Shown here: positions 7,701 to 16,020 of the stretch, piece by piece
Layout of the letters: every line of letters starts with the position of its first letter
Position numbering within the stretch: position 1 is the stretch's first letter
From: Myxococcota bacterium
GTDB taxonomy: Bacteria > Myxococcota_A > UBA796 > UBA2385
Reading direction: 5' to 3'
Assembly: GCA_023150805.1 (NCBI GenBank)
Contig: JAKLKF010000042.1
Coordinates: forward strand, 1 to 55,261
DNA length: 55,261 nucleotides
Made by a program: the position numbers and the translations under genes
The notes under the pieces: model-generated
What the model saw: the letters and a program-made list of their open reading frames with translations, nothing else
Database searches by the model: none
Told to the model about the DNA's origin: nothing

Positions 7701-9521
7701 ATGGCCTCCTCCTGGACCCGCGCCCTTCCCCTCGCCGACCTGCGGTCCTGGCGCCCCGCCGACCTGGGGCCCGACCTGGCCGCGGCGCTGGCCGTGACGG
7801 TGCTCTCGGTGCCCCAGGGCGTCGCCTACGCGCTCATCGCCGGCCTGCCGCCGGCCGCGGGCCTGTACGCCGCGACCATCCCGGCCCTGGTCGGCAGCCT
7901 GTTCCGCTCGTCGCGCCACGTCATCGCGGGGCCGACCAACGCCCTGTCCCTGCTGGTCGGCGGCGCCGTGGCCAGCCTGACGGCGGAGCTGGGGGCCTCG
8001 CCGGTCGAGGTGGCGGTCAGCCTGGCCATGGTCGTGGGCATCTTCCAGCTCGCCGCCGGGCTGCTGCGGCTGGGCGCGCTGGTCGACTACATCAGCAACC
8101 CCGTCGTGCTCGGCTACATCACGGGCGCCGGCGTGCTGATCGGCGTGGGCCAGCTGCCCAACGTGACCGCCACGCCCATGGAGTCGGGCCACCTGGCGCA
8201 CCGGCTGTGGACCTGGGCCCAGGGGCTGCAGGGCGCCGATCCGCTCGCCGTGGGCGTCGCGCTGGGCACGACGGCCGTGGTGGTGGGCCTGCGCCTGGTC
8301 GACAAGCGCATCCCGGGCTCGATCCTGGCCATGGCGCTGGGCATCGCCGCCAGCCTGGTCTTCGACCTGCAGGGCCGCGGCCTGCAGGTGGTCGCCGACA
8401 TCGCGCCGGTGCCCGCCAGCCTGCCGCCCTGGACCCTGCCCTCGCTGCAGCACTGGCACGCGCTGGTCCCCTTCGCCGTCGCCGCCACCGTGCTCTCGCT
8501 GGTCGAGAGCAGCGCCGTGGCGCGGGCCATCGCCGCCCAGACCGGCGACCGCCTGGACACCAGCGCCGAGTTCGCCGGCCAGGGCCTGTCCAACGTCGTC
8601 GCCGCCCTGACCGGCGGCTACCCCATCTCCGGCAGCCTGAGCCGCTCGTCGCTGAACTGGAAGGCGGGCGCGCGCTCGCGCCTGGCGGGCGTCTTCGCGG
8701 GCCTGCTGGTGCTGGCCGTCCTGCTGGTGGCCGGCCCGCTGGTCGACCACACGCCCATCGCCAGCCTGGCGGGCCTGCTGCTGGTCATCGCCTGGGACCT
8801 GGTCGACCGGCAGCGCATCCGCATGACGCTGAAGAGCGGGCTGGGCGACGTGGCGGCCTTCGCCGTCACCCTGCTGGGGGCCTGGACGCTGGACCTGGAC
8901 AAGGCCATCTACCTGGGCGTCGTCATCAGCATCGTGCTCTTCCTGCGGCGCGCGCGGCTGCTGACCGTGCGCGAGCTGGCCGTCGACCACCGCACCCGCC
9001 TGCGCGAGGCGACCAGCGAGATCGCGCCGGACGACGACGAGCTGCCCGCCCTGTCCGAGGGCTTCCACGCCTGCCCGCAGATCCGCATCCTGCACGTCGA
9101 GGGCAGCCTGTTCTTCGGCGCCGCCAGCGAGCTGCAGCACATGCTGGACGTCGCGACCTCCGACGAGCTGATCCGCGTCCTGGTGGTGCGGCTCAAGCGC
9201 TGCCAGGGGCTGGACGTCACCACGGCCGAGGTGCTCAGCGCCACCGCCGCCCAGATGCGGCAGCAAGGCAGGCACCTGCTGCTGGTGGGCATGCGCCCGC
9301 CGGTCATGGAGCGCATGGAGGCCCTGGGGCTGGTCGAGGCGATGGGCCGGGACCACCTGTTCCCGACCGAGCCCGGCTGGTTCGTCGCGATGGATCACGC
9401 GCTGGAGCGGGCCCTGGTCCTGCTGGGGCCGCACTGCGACCACGAGACCTGCCCCATCGAGGACTACCTGGAGCTGCGCCACCAGGGGCGGGCGGTGCCT
9501 CCCCTGCGAGAGGAGGCGTAG
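7701..9521 (+). CDS. SulP-family sulfate/anion permease with STAS domain
   Basis: 606 aa. The N-terminal membrane domain has the SulP core (LSVPQGVAYALIAGLPPAAGLYA, then the FRSSRHVIAGPTNALS segment), about 10-14 helices. A C-terminal cytoplasmic STAS domain spans about residues 455-570. The family moves sulfate, bicarbonate or other anions by symport or exchange in the inner membrane. Start chosen at the ATG at 7701, with AGAGG 7 nt before it; in-frame ATGs at 7677 and 7611 are alternatives. Divergent from a Soe-like operon and beside a persulfide dioxygenase, it may carry sulfate; direction and substrate cannot be read from sequence. It converges with the dioxygenase gene. Confidence 0.85.
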   Translation: MASSWTRALPLADLRSWRPADLGPDLAAALAVTVLSVPQGVAYALIAGLPPAAGLYAATIPALVGSLFRSSRHVIAGPTNALSLLVGGAVASLTAELGASPVEVAVSLAMVVGIFQLAAGLLRLGALVDYISNPVVLGYITGAGVLIGVGQLPNVTATPMESGHLAHRLWTWAQGLQGADPLAVGVALGTTAVVVGLRLVDKRIPGSILAMALGIAASLVFDLQGRGLQVVADIAPVPASLPPWTLPSLQHWHALVPFAVAATVLSLVESSAVARAIAAQTGDRLDTSAEFAGQGLSNVVAALTGGYPISGSLSRSSLNWKAGARSRLAGVFAGLLVLAVLLVAGPLVDHTPIASLAGLLLVIAWDLVDRQRIRMTLKSGLGDVAAFAVTLLGAWTLDLDKAIYLGVVISIVLFLRRARLLTVRELAVDHRTRLREATSEIAPDDDELPALSEGFHACPQIRILHVEGSLFFGAASELQHMLDVATSDELIRVLVVRLKRCQGLDVTTAEVLSATAAQMRQQGRHLLLVGMRPPVMERMEALGLVEAMGRDHLFPTEPGWFVAMDHALERALVLLGPHCDHETCPIEDYLELRHQGRAVPPLREEA

Positions 9522-9542
9522 CCGCCCGTCGTCGGAGGCGGA

Positions 9543-10241
9543 TCAGGCCGTCGCGCGCCCGCAGCGCAGGTTGGCCGGCACGGCCACGTCGATCTTGCCG
9601 GGCAGGGCCAGCTTCAGGTTCGCCATGATCCCGACGAACTGCTCCTCGGTGCGGCCGCCGCCCAGCCGCGGGTTCCAGGCCTTCTCCTCGCCCACGCTGC
9701 TGCAGGTGAAGCCCTTGTAGTCGTGGCCCGGGTAGACGGTGAAGTCGTCGGGCAGGCTGAAGATCTGCTCGTGGACGGAGCGGTAGAGGGTCGCCGCGTC
9801 GCCCTGCTGGAAGTCGGTCCGGCCGCAGCCCCGCACCAGCAGCGTGTCGCCGGTGAAGACGCGGCGGCCGGCGTGGTCGACGTAGACCACGCAGCCCGCG
9901 GTGTGGCCCGGCGTGTGGCGCACCTCCAGGCGCTGGTTGCCGAAGCTGACCCAGGCGCCGTCGCCCGCCTGCTCGTCGGCGCAGTCGGCGCCCGCGGCGC
10001 TGCCCACGACCGAGGTGCTGCCGCAGGCCTGCCGCAGGCCGTCGGCGCCCGTGACGTGGTCGGCGTGCACGTGGGTCTCCAGCGTCTTGACCAGGGTCAG
10101 GTCCAGGTCGGCCAGGAGCTGGCGGTCGCGCTCGACGTGCTCCTGCACGGGGTCGATGAGCACGGCCTGCCGCGTGTCGGGGTCGGCGAGCAGGTAGGTG
10201 TAGGTGCAGGAGTCGCGGTCGAAGAGCTGGCGGAAGATCAC
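9543..10241 (-). CDS. Persulfide dioxygenase, ETHE1-type metallo-beta-lactamase-fold enzyme
   Basis: 232 aa. It matches the ETHE1 family along its length: FRQLFDRDSCTYTYLL at the start, the metal motif HVHADH (about residues 55-60), HTPGHT, GDTLLVRGCGRTDFQQG, YPGHDYKGFT, and a C-terminal IDVAVPANLRCG. These are mononuclear iron enzymes that oxidise glutathione persulfide to sulfite plus glutathione with O2. The start is the GTG at 10239-10241, with GGAG 5 nt upstream. Its product, sulfite, would be the substrate proposed for the Soe-like complex encoded just downstream. No fused rhodanese domain is present. Confidence 0.93.
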   Translation of the reverse strand: MIFRQLFDRDSCTYTYLLADPDTRQAVLIDPVQEHVERDRQLLADLDLTLVKTLETHVHADHVTGADGLRQACGSTSVVGSAAGADCADEQAGDGAWVSFGNQRLEVRHTPGHTAGCVVYVDHAGRRVFTGDTLLVRGCGRTDFQQGDAATLYRSVHEQIFSLPDDFTVYPGHDYKGFTCSSVGEEKAWNPRLGGGRTEEQFVGIMANLKLALPGKIDVAVPANLRCGRATA

Positions 10242-10356
10242 GGGGGCTCCAGGGAGAGGGTGCGCCGGAGATCTAGCAACCCGCGTGCCACGTCCCCGAC
10301 GACGGTGCAATCCCCCCGGCTCCCGGGCGTAGGATGGCCGCTCCTCGGAGGCGCCC

Positions 10357-10758
10357 ATGTCCGACCCCACCGACGCGCCCTCGCCCGCGGGCCTGCCCTC
10401 GCTGCCCCTGGCCCCGCCGCCGGCCCCCTCCTCGCCCACCGCCGAGGAGCGCAACCTCGCGGTCGTCGCCCACGCGCTGAGCTTCATCGAGGGCGGCGTC
10501 ATCGGGCCGCTCATCGTCTACCTGGTCAAGAAGGACGACAGCCCCTTCGTCGCCTTCCACGCGCTGCAGTCGCTGTACTTCGGGCTGCTGGCGCTGGTCG
10601 TCATCGTGCCGGTGGCGATCATCACCTGCGGCCTGGGCGCGGTGCTGCTGATCCCCTACTTCGTGTGGGAGGTCATCGCCTGCATCGAGGCCCACAAGGG
10701 CGAGTGGTACGAGCTGCCCTTCGTCGGCGCGGTGGCGCTGCGCAGCCACCACCCCTGA
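10357..10758 (+). CDS. DUF4870 (Tic20-like) small membrane protein
   Basis: 133 aa. A Pro/Ala-rich N-terminal tail of about 30 residues precedes a DUF4870-type core (ERNLAVVAHALSFI..., SPFVAFHALQSLYFG) with three or four predicted membrane helices. The family's function is not established. A GGAGG site lies 5 nt before the ATG, and a TAGGAT hexamer about 22 nt upstream is a plausible -10. It is divergent from the persulfide dioxygenase and converges with the TIG-domain gene. Confidence 0.8.
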   Translation: MSDPTDAPSPAGLPSLPLAPPPAPSSPTAEERNLAVVAHALSFIEGGVIGPLIVYLVKKDDSPFVAFHALQSLYFGLLALVVIVPVAIITCGLGAVLLIPYFVWEVIACIEAHKGEWYELPFVGAVALRSHHP

Positions 10759-10767
10759 GCGGCCCGG

Positions 10768-11790
10768 TCAGCGCCGCCGCCGCCAGGCCAGCAGGGGGGC
10801 CGCCAGCAGGCCCAGCCAGGCCGCGCCGCGCCCGCCCGAGGCGCAGCCGCAGCCGCCGCCGGTCACCTCGAAGGCGCCGACCAGGACGACGCTGTCGTCG
10901 CCGACCACCACCTCGACGTCGTGCACGCCCACCGGCAGCGTCGTCGGGGTGCGGCCGGAGATGGTCGTGTCGCTGACCACGTCGTTGCCCACCAGGGTGA
11001 TGCCGCCGATGCGCGCCTCGGCGCTGTCGCTGAAGCCCTCGCCCAGCACGACCACGTCCACCGCCTCGCCCTCGGCGACGCTGGTCGGCGTGATGCTGCT
11101 GATCGCCAGCTCGCCGCCGCCGTCGGTGCCGCCGTCCCCTCCCCCGCCGTCGCCGCCGCCGTCCCCCGCGCCGCCGTCGCTGGCTCCGCCGTCCCCGCCG
11201 CCGTCGCTGCAGCCCTCGTCGGCGACCGTGTCGCCCGAGATGCAGATCCGCATGATCCAGTCGCCGGTCAGCCCGAAGAGCTGTGACTGGTACCAGTTCG
11301 CCCCGGCGCCGGCGTCGGCGAAGATGTAGTTGCGGCCCCCGTAGTCCATGCCGTCGGTGTCGCGGCCGATCGCCGGGTAGCCGCTGTGCTCCTCCAGGCA
11401 GACGGCCACGCCCACGTTGCCCGAGCTGATGTCGGCCATGGACAGCTTCAGGTCGGCGACGGTGACGTCGTTCCAGGAGCTGTCCGAGCCGGTGACGTAG
11501 ACCGCCTAGGCGTCGATCAGGCCGCCGGCGTTCCAGGCCTCGCCGGGGAAGTTGAAGAACTCGACGGTGAACAGCTCCTGGCCCGACGAGCCGCCCACCA
11601 GCATGCGCACGGTGTCGACCTGGAAGGGGTAGTCGCTGGCGTCGGGCACGAAGACGCTGCCCCAGCACTCGCCGGCGACGAAGCCGCCCTGGAAGCCGAC
11701 CTTGGCGCCGTCGACGTAGCCGTCGTTGACCAGCCAGCGGGAGCCGGCCTGGGCCGGCGACAGGGACAGGGCGAGGACGAGAGGGATCAT
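10768..11790 (-). pseudogene. Secreted TIG-domain MYXO-CTERM-like protein interrupted by an in-frame TAG
   Basis: The reading frame runs from an ATG at 11790 (GGAGG 6 nt upstream) to a TGA at 10768 but contains TAG at 11506-11508, after about 94 codons. Both halves look real and are in the same frame. The first has a signal peptide (to about residue 15) and a beta-rich domain. The second continues that domain, then has an Asp-Gly-Gly linker, a TIG/IPT-like Ig domain (ISSITPTSVAEGEAV) and a C-terminal CGCASGG, hydrophobic stretch and Arg cluster typical of MYXO-CTERM sorting. The amber would remove the sorting tail. A single substitution from CAG, TGG or similar would explain it; sequencing error is possible. 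The start overlaps the upstream protease stop (ATGA). Confidence 0.75.
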
Positions 11791-13160
11791 GGGGGGCCTC
11801 CGAGCCCGCGCACTGTAGTGCAGGCGCGGCGGCGGCGGACGAGGGGCAGCCCGAGGAGCAGCGGGCCGAGCAGGCCCGGCGCGCCCGCAGAGGCGCAGCC
11901 GCAGGCGCCGGGCTCCTCGGAGCTGGGGGTCCCGCCGTCCGCGGCGCCCCCGTCGGCCGCGCCGCCGTCCGTGGAGCCGCTGTCCGTGGAGCCGCTGTCG
12001 CCCGTGTCGCCCGTGTCGACGGGGCGCTCCCCCTCCACGCACAAGGTCTCCTCGACCAGGACCGAGTCCTCCAGGAAGTTGGACGGGGCGTCGCAGAGGT
12101 AGCCCTCGGGGCAGTCGTCGTGGGTGGCGCAGCCCACCGAGCAGTAGCCCTCGGTCGAGAAGGCCAGGCCGAAGACGCAGTACTCCTGGCAGTGGAAGTC
12201 CTGCAGGGAGCAGGGCGCGCCGACGGGATCCCACACCTCGTCGCACACGCGCAGGCCGTCCACCTCGACGCAGGCCCGCGGCTGTGCGTCGACACCCTGG
12301 CAGTCGGCGTCCTCGTCGCACTCGTGCGTGCCCGACGGGTAGTTCTCGCACAGCCCGCGCCGGTCGTCGCCGGCCAGGCTGCCCTGCCAGGAGCCGCCCA
12401 GGTAGGCGTAGAACATGGTGCTGGTGACCAGGTGCAGCTCGTGGTCCAGGCCCGTGACGTGGCCCAGCTCGTGCAGCACGACGCTGGCGGCGTCCAGGCG
12501 GCCCTCCGACGGGTTGCCGCCGCCCTCCTGCCAGGCCCAGTCGACACCGTTGAACAGGATGTCGGCGCCGACGGGGACCACGGCGCCGTGCTCGTCCACG
12601 CCGAAGCGGGTGGCGGTCAGGCCGGCGACGGCACCGCCCCACTCCCAGGTGTCGTCGTCGTCCCAGGCCAGCACGTTGATGCCGTCGTCGGCGAAGCCGT
12701 CGCCGACGGTGCCGCCGTAGGCGAAGGCGAAGTCGCTGCAGCCGACGCCGCTCCAGGCCGCGAGGGCCGTGGTCGCGACCTGCTCGGTGCGGTCGAAGCC
12801 CAGCCCCGCGCTGCCGGCCTCGTTCAGGTAGAAGACGAGAGGGAGCTGCTCGGGGGCGTAGTGCACGCCGGAGAGGGCCCAGGGCGGCGGCGGCGGCCCG
12901 TCCAGGCGGTCCATGCCGGCGCCCAGGCCCACCGGGACCAGGCCCACCGCGGCGGGGACCAGCTCCACCTGCCAGGTCTGGCCGGGCGACAGGGTCGGCA
13001 CGCCGCCGACCGCGACCGGCGGGCCGCCGTTGGCGCCGGGCAGCACGAAGACCACCTGCCGGCCGTCGTCCTGCTGGAGGGTGACCGTGGTGCGTGGCAG
13101 GGCCGGGTCCAGGTCGACCGCGACCGACAGCACCGTGCCCGTGAACAGCGAGGGGATCAC
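11787..13160 (-). CDS. Matrixin-like zinc metalloprotease with MYXO-CTERM-like tail
   Basis: 457 aa. An N-terminal beta domain (about 1-80) is followed by a metzincin catalytic domain with the zinc motif HELGHVTGLDH (His230, Glu231, His234, His240) and a plausible Met-turn (STMFY). A Cys-rich region follows (residues about 275-375), then an Asp/Thr/Gly linker and a C-terminal CGCASAG, hydrophobic and Arg segment, indicating cell-surface sorting. Oddly, no signal peptide is visible from the GTG start at 13160, although the tail implies export. The GTG overlaps the M61 stop by 4 nt (GTGA) and the stop overlaps the next ATG by 4 nt, so the three genes are coupled. Substrate unknown; extracellular protein degradation is likely. 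Confidence 0.82.
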   Translation of the reverse strand: MIPSLFTGTVLSVAVDLDPALPRTTVTLQQDDGRQVVFVLPGANGGPPVAVGGVPTLSPGQTWQVELVPAAVGLVPVGLGAGMDRLDGPPPPPWALSGVHYAPEQLPLVFYLNEAGSAGLGFDRTEQVATTALAAWSGVGCSDFAFAYGGTVGDGFADDGINVLAWDDDDTWEWGGAVAGLTATRFGVDEHGAVVPVGADILFNGVDWAWQEGGGNPSEGRLDAASVVLHELGHVTGLDHELHLVTSTMFYAYLGGSWQGSLAGDDRRGLCENYPSGTHECDEDADCQGVDAQPRACVEVDGLRVCDEVWDPVGAPCSLQDFHCQEYCVFGLAFSTEGYCSVGCATHDDCPEGYLCDAPSNFLEDSVLVEETLCVEGERPVDTGDTGDSGSTDSGSTDGGAADGGAADGGTPSSEEPGACGCASAGAPGLLGPLLLGLPLVRRRRACTTVRGLGGPP

Positions 13161-14986
13161 GTCGGGGTCCCTGTCGGGGGCGCCGCCGGGCGGTGCAGCC
13201 AGGCGTCGCGGCGGGCGACCTGCTCGGGGCTGGCGTCGGCGCGCAGCTCCAGCCAGGCGATGACGGCGGGCGGGGCCTGGACGACGGCCTGCACCTGGAG
13301 CAGCAGGTCGTCGCGGAAGGCGACCAGGGAGACCTTGTCGCCGGGGGCGGCGCGGGCGAAGCGCTGCACCAGGCCGGCGGGGGTGGCCTTCAGCCCGTCG
13401 ACGGCGACCACGACGTCGCCCGCGGACAGGCCCGCCCGCATGGCCGTGCCGCCCGAGCGGCAGCTCTTGAGCTTGACGGCGCCCGCGCTGCCGGCCACCT
13501 CCGCCCCCAGGTCGCCGGTCGGCGCCTCCTTGCCGGCCTTGCCGCCCTTGTCCTCGGTGCCCTCGGCCGGGCGCATGCGCAGGGCCACGCCGTGGGCCGC
13601 CAGCAGCGCGTCCAGGGGCAGGTCACCGGTGCCCCGGATCACCTGGTCGAAGAAGGCGCGCAGGTCCAGGCCGGTCACCTGGGCGGCCATCTCCTCGACC
13701 CCGTCCTCGGGCACGCCGACGCCGACCGCGCCGTAGCGGGCCCACAGCGCCTTCATCACGTCGTCCAGGCTCTTGCCGCCCCGGGTGTGCAGGCGGATGT
13801 GCAGGTCGAGCGCCAGGGCCGCCACCGCCCCCTTGGTGTAGTAGCTGATCTGGCTGTTCGGGCTGTTCTCGTCGGGCTGGTAGAGCTTGATCCACGTGTC
13901 GAAGCTGCTGTCGGCCAGGCTCTGCACGTCCTTGCCCGGCGAGCGGGTCACGCGGGTCAGGGTCTGGCCCAGCAGCTCCAGGTAGGAGTCGGGCTCGATC
14001 AGGCCGCAGCGGACCAGGGCCAGGTCGTCGTAGTAGGAGGTGATGCCCTCGAAGGCCCACAGCAGGGTCGTGTGGGCCTCGCGGGAGAGGTCGTAGGGCA
14101 GGAAGGCGGCGGGCTTCAGCCGCTTGACGTTCCAGGTGTGGAAGTACTCGTGGCTGCACAGGCCCAGCAGGCCGCGGTAGCCATCGTCCACCTTGGCGAC
14201 GCCCGGGCGCGGCAGGTCGTCCCGCTTGCTGATCAGGCTGGTGCTGGCCCGGTGCTCCAGGCCGCCGTAGCCGTCGCCGACGACGGTGAGCTGGAAGAGG
14301 TACTCCGCCATCGGCGTGACGCCCCAGAAGGTACCGTGGTGCTCGCAGATCACGGCCAGGTCGCGGGCCAGGCGGGCCAGGTCGCCCTGGTGGCGGCCGG
14401 TCACGGCCAGGTGGTGCGGCACGCCGCCGGCCTGGAAGGAGACCCGCTCGAAGGTGCCGAGCTCCACGGGGTGGTCGATCAGCTCGTCGTAGTCGGCCGC
14501 GCGGAAGCGCCCGAAGGCCCAGGGCTCACCCTCCAGGCGGGGCAGGCTGGTCGCGACGCTCCAGCCGGCGCAGGCCGGGTCCTGGGGTGGGTCCAGCTCG
14601 ACCTCGCAGGGGCCGTGCTCCAGCCCCTGCGGGCACAGGAACAGGCTGGTGCCGTTGAAGTAGCCGTGCGACTGGTCGAGGTGGGCCTTGCGGACGGAGA
14701 GATCCCAGGCGTAGACCTCGCACCACACGGACACGGGGCCGTCGCAGGGCGAGAGCCGCCAGGTCCGCTTGTCGACCTTCTGCACCGCCACCTCGCCCGC
14801 GGGGCAGGAGGCGCCCATCCGCACGATGTGCTTGCTGAACTCCCGGATCATGTAGGAGCCCGGGATCCAGGCCGGCAGCGTGAGCACCTGGCCGGCCGGG
14901 TCCGGCCGCTCCACCGTCAGGGTGACGCGGAAGAGGTGGGCGGCGGGGTCGGCGGGCACGACGCGGTAGCGGTAGGCGACGGTCAC
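13157..14986 (-). CDS. M61-family metallopeptidase (glycyl aminopeptidase-like) with PDZ domain
   Basis: 609 aa. An N-terminal beta domain contains the family motif PAWIPGSYMIREF; the catalytic domain has GGLEHR (about 241-246), HEYFHTWNVKR (His279, Glu280, His283) and the downstream Glu in EGITSYYD. A C-terminal PDZ-like domain (about 490-560, SGGTAMRAGLSAGD) is typical. M61 enzymes are aminopeptidases preferring Gly or Ala at the N-terminus. No signal peptide is evident, so it is probably cytoplasmic. The GTG start at 14986 has AGGAG 7 nt upstream. It is the first gene of the minus-strand operon with the matrixin and TIG protein. Confidence 0.93.
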   Translation of the reverse strand: MTVAYRYRVVPADPAAHLFRVTLTVERPDPAGQVLTLPAWIPGSYMIREFSKHIVRMGASCPAGEVAVQKVDKRTWRLSPCDGPVSVWCEVYAWDLSVRKAHLDQSHGYFNGTSLFLCPQGLEHGPCEVELDPPQDPACAGWSVATSLPRLEGEPWAFGRFRAADYDELIDHPVELGTFERVSFQAGGVPHHLAVTGRHQGDLARLARDLAVICEHHGTFWGVTPMAEYLFQLTVVGDGYGGLEHRASTSLISKRDDLPRPGVAKVDDGYRGLLGLCSHEYFHTWNVKRLKPAAFLPYDLSREAHTTLLWAFEGITSYYDDLALVRCGLIEPDSYLELLGQTLTRVTRSPGKDVQSLADSSFDTWIKLYQPDENSPNSQISYYTKGAVAALALDLHIRLHTRGGKSLDDVMKALWARYGAVGVGVPEDGVEEMAAQVTGLDLRAFFDQVIRGTGDLPLDALLAAHGVALRMRPAEGTEDKGGKAGKEAPTGDLGAEVAGSAGAVKLKSCRSGGTAMRAGLSAGDVVVAVDGLKATPAGLVQRFARAAPGDKVSLVAFRDDLLLQVQAVVQAPPAVIAWLELRADASPEQVARRDAWLHRPAAPPTGTPT

Positions 14987-15040
14987 GGAGGGCTCCTGGG
15001 AGGACCGTCCACCTATCCGCCGAGGACGACGTGCGGCCGC

Positions 15041-15068
15041 TTGCCGGCGCCCCCGGCATGGCTAGGTT
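15041..15068 (+). promoter_or_regulatory. Candidate sigma70-type promoter of htpX
   Basis: TTGCCG at 15041-15046 and TAGGTT at 15063-15068 are separated by 16 nt and lie about 45 nt before the htpX start. The element closely resembles the one before glnS, including the flanking CCGC before the -35 and GGC before the -10 hexamer. Confidence 0.5.
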
Positions 15069-15113
15069 GCCGCCAACCCCTGGTGGTCCCCCACCGTACA
15101 CGGAGGTCCCGTC

Positions 15114-15992
15114 GTGACCTGGCTGTCCCGCATCGGCCTGTTCCTGCTCACCAACCTGGCCGTCGTCTTCCTGCTCGGGCTGGTGACCCGGGTCTTCGGA
15201 TTGGACCAGTGGCTGGTCGCCAACGGCGTGTCCTACGGGCCGCTGCTGGTGATGAGCGCCATGTTCGGCTTCGTGGGCAGCTTCATCAGCCTGGCTCTGT
15301 CCAAGTGGATGGCCCTGCGGACGACGGGCGCCCAGGTGATCGACCAGCCCCGCAACGAGGTCGAGGCCTGGCTGCTCGCCACGGTGCAGCGCCAGGCCCA
15401 GGCCGCCGGCATCGGCATGCCCACGGTGGCGATCTACCCCTCGGACACGCCCAACGCCTTCGCCACCGGCGCGCGCCGCGACGCGGCCCTGGTCGCCGTC
15501 AGCAGCGGCCTGCTGCGCGGCATGACCCGGCGCGAGGTCGAGGCCGTGCTCGCCCACGAGGTCAGCCACGTCGCCAACGGCGACATGGTCACCCTCACCC
15601 TGATCCAGGGCGTGGTGAACACCTTCGTCATCTTCCTCTCCCGCGTGGTCGGCGGCATCGTCGACAAGGCCGTCTTCCGCACCGAGCGCGGCTGGGGCCC
15701 GGGCTACTGGATCACGGTGATGGCGCTCGAGCTGGTCTTCGGCCTGCTGGCCAGCACCATCGTCATGTGGTTCAGCCGCCGCCGCGAGTTCCGCGCCGAC
15801 GCGGGCGCCGCCCGCATCGAGGGCAAGGACGCCATGATCAGCGCGCTCTTGCGCCTGGGCCAGGGCGCCCCCAGCGAGCTGCCCCAGGGCATGCAGGCCA
15901 TGGGCATCAAGGGGGGCAAGGCGCGGGCGCTGTTCTCCAGCCATCCCAGCATCGAGGACCGGGTGATGGCGCTGGAGAAGCTCCAGCTCTGA
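15114..15992 (+). CDS. htpX: Protease HtpX, membrane-bound zinc endopeptidase
   Basis: 292 aa, the usual HtpX length. Two N-terminal membrane helices (about 5-25 and 42-62) are followed by the zinc motif HEVSH (His148, Glu149, His152) in LAHEVSHVANGDMVTL. Two further hydrophobic helices come next, then RREFRADAGAA, which holds the third zinc ligand, and SSHPSIEDR at the end. HtpX (family M48) cleaves misfolded inner-membrane proteins alongside FtsH. The GTG start has a GGAGG site 8 nt upstream. It appears monocistronic and converges with the hybrid kinase gene. Confidence 0.96.
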   Translation: MTWLSRIGLFLLTNLAVVFLLGLVTRVFGLDQWLVANGVSYGPLLVMSAMFGFVGSFISLALSKWMALRTTGAQVIDQPRNEVEAWLLATVQRQAQAAGIGMPTVAIYPSDTPNAFATGARRDAALVAVSSGLLRGMTRREVEAVLAHEVSHVANGDMVTLTLIQGVVNTFVIFLSRVVGGIVDKAVFRTERGWGPGYWITVMALELVFGLLASTIVMWFSRRREFRADAGAARIEGKDAMISALLRLGQGAPSELPQGMQAMGIKGGKARALFSSHPSIEDRVMALEKLQL

Positions 15993-16020
15993 GCGCCGGA
16001 CCGGGCCGGGTTGCCGACGG

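Noticed and set aside
9522..9541. CCGCC/GGCGG hairpin between sulP and the persulfide dioxygenase gene
   Set aside because: Only a 5-bp stem with a 10-nt loop and no T-tract; weak as a terminator.
11506..11508. TAG as a recoded codon such as pyrrolysine
   Set aside because: Other genes here end in TAG, the host gene is not a methylamine methyltransferase and no recoding gene is present; mutation or error is simpler.
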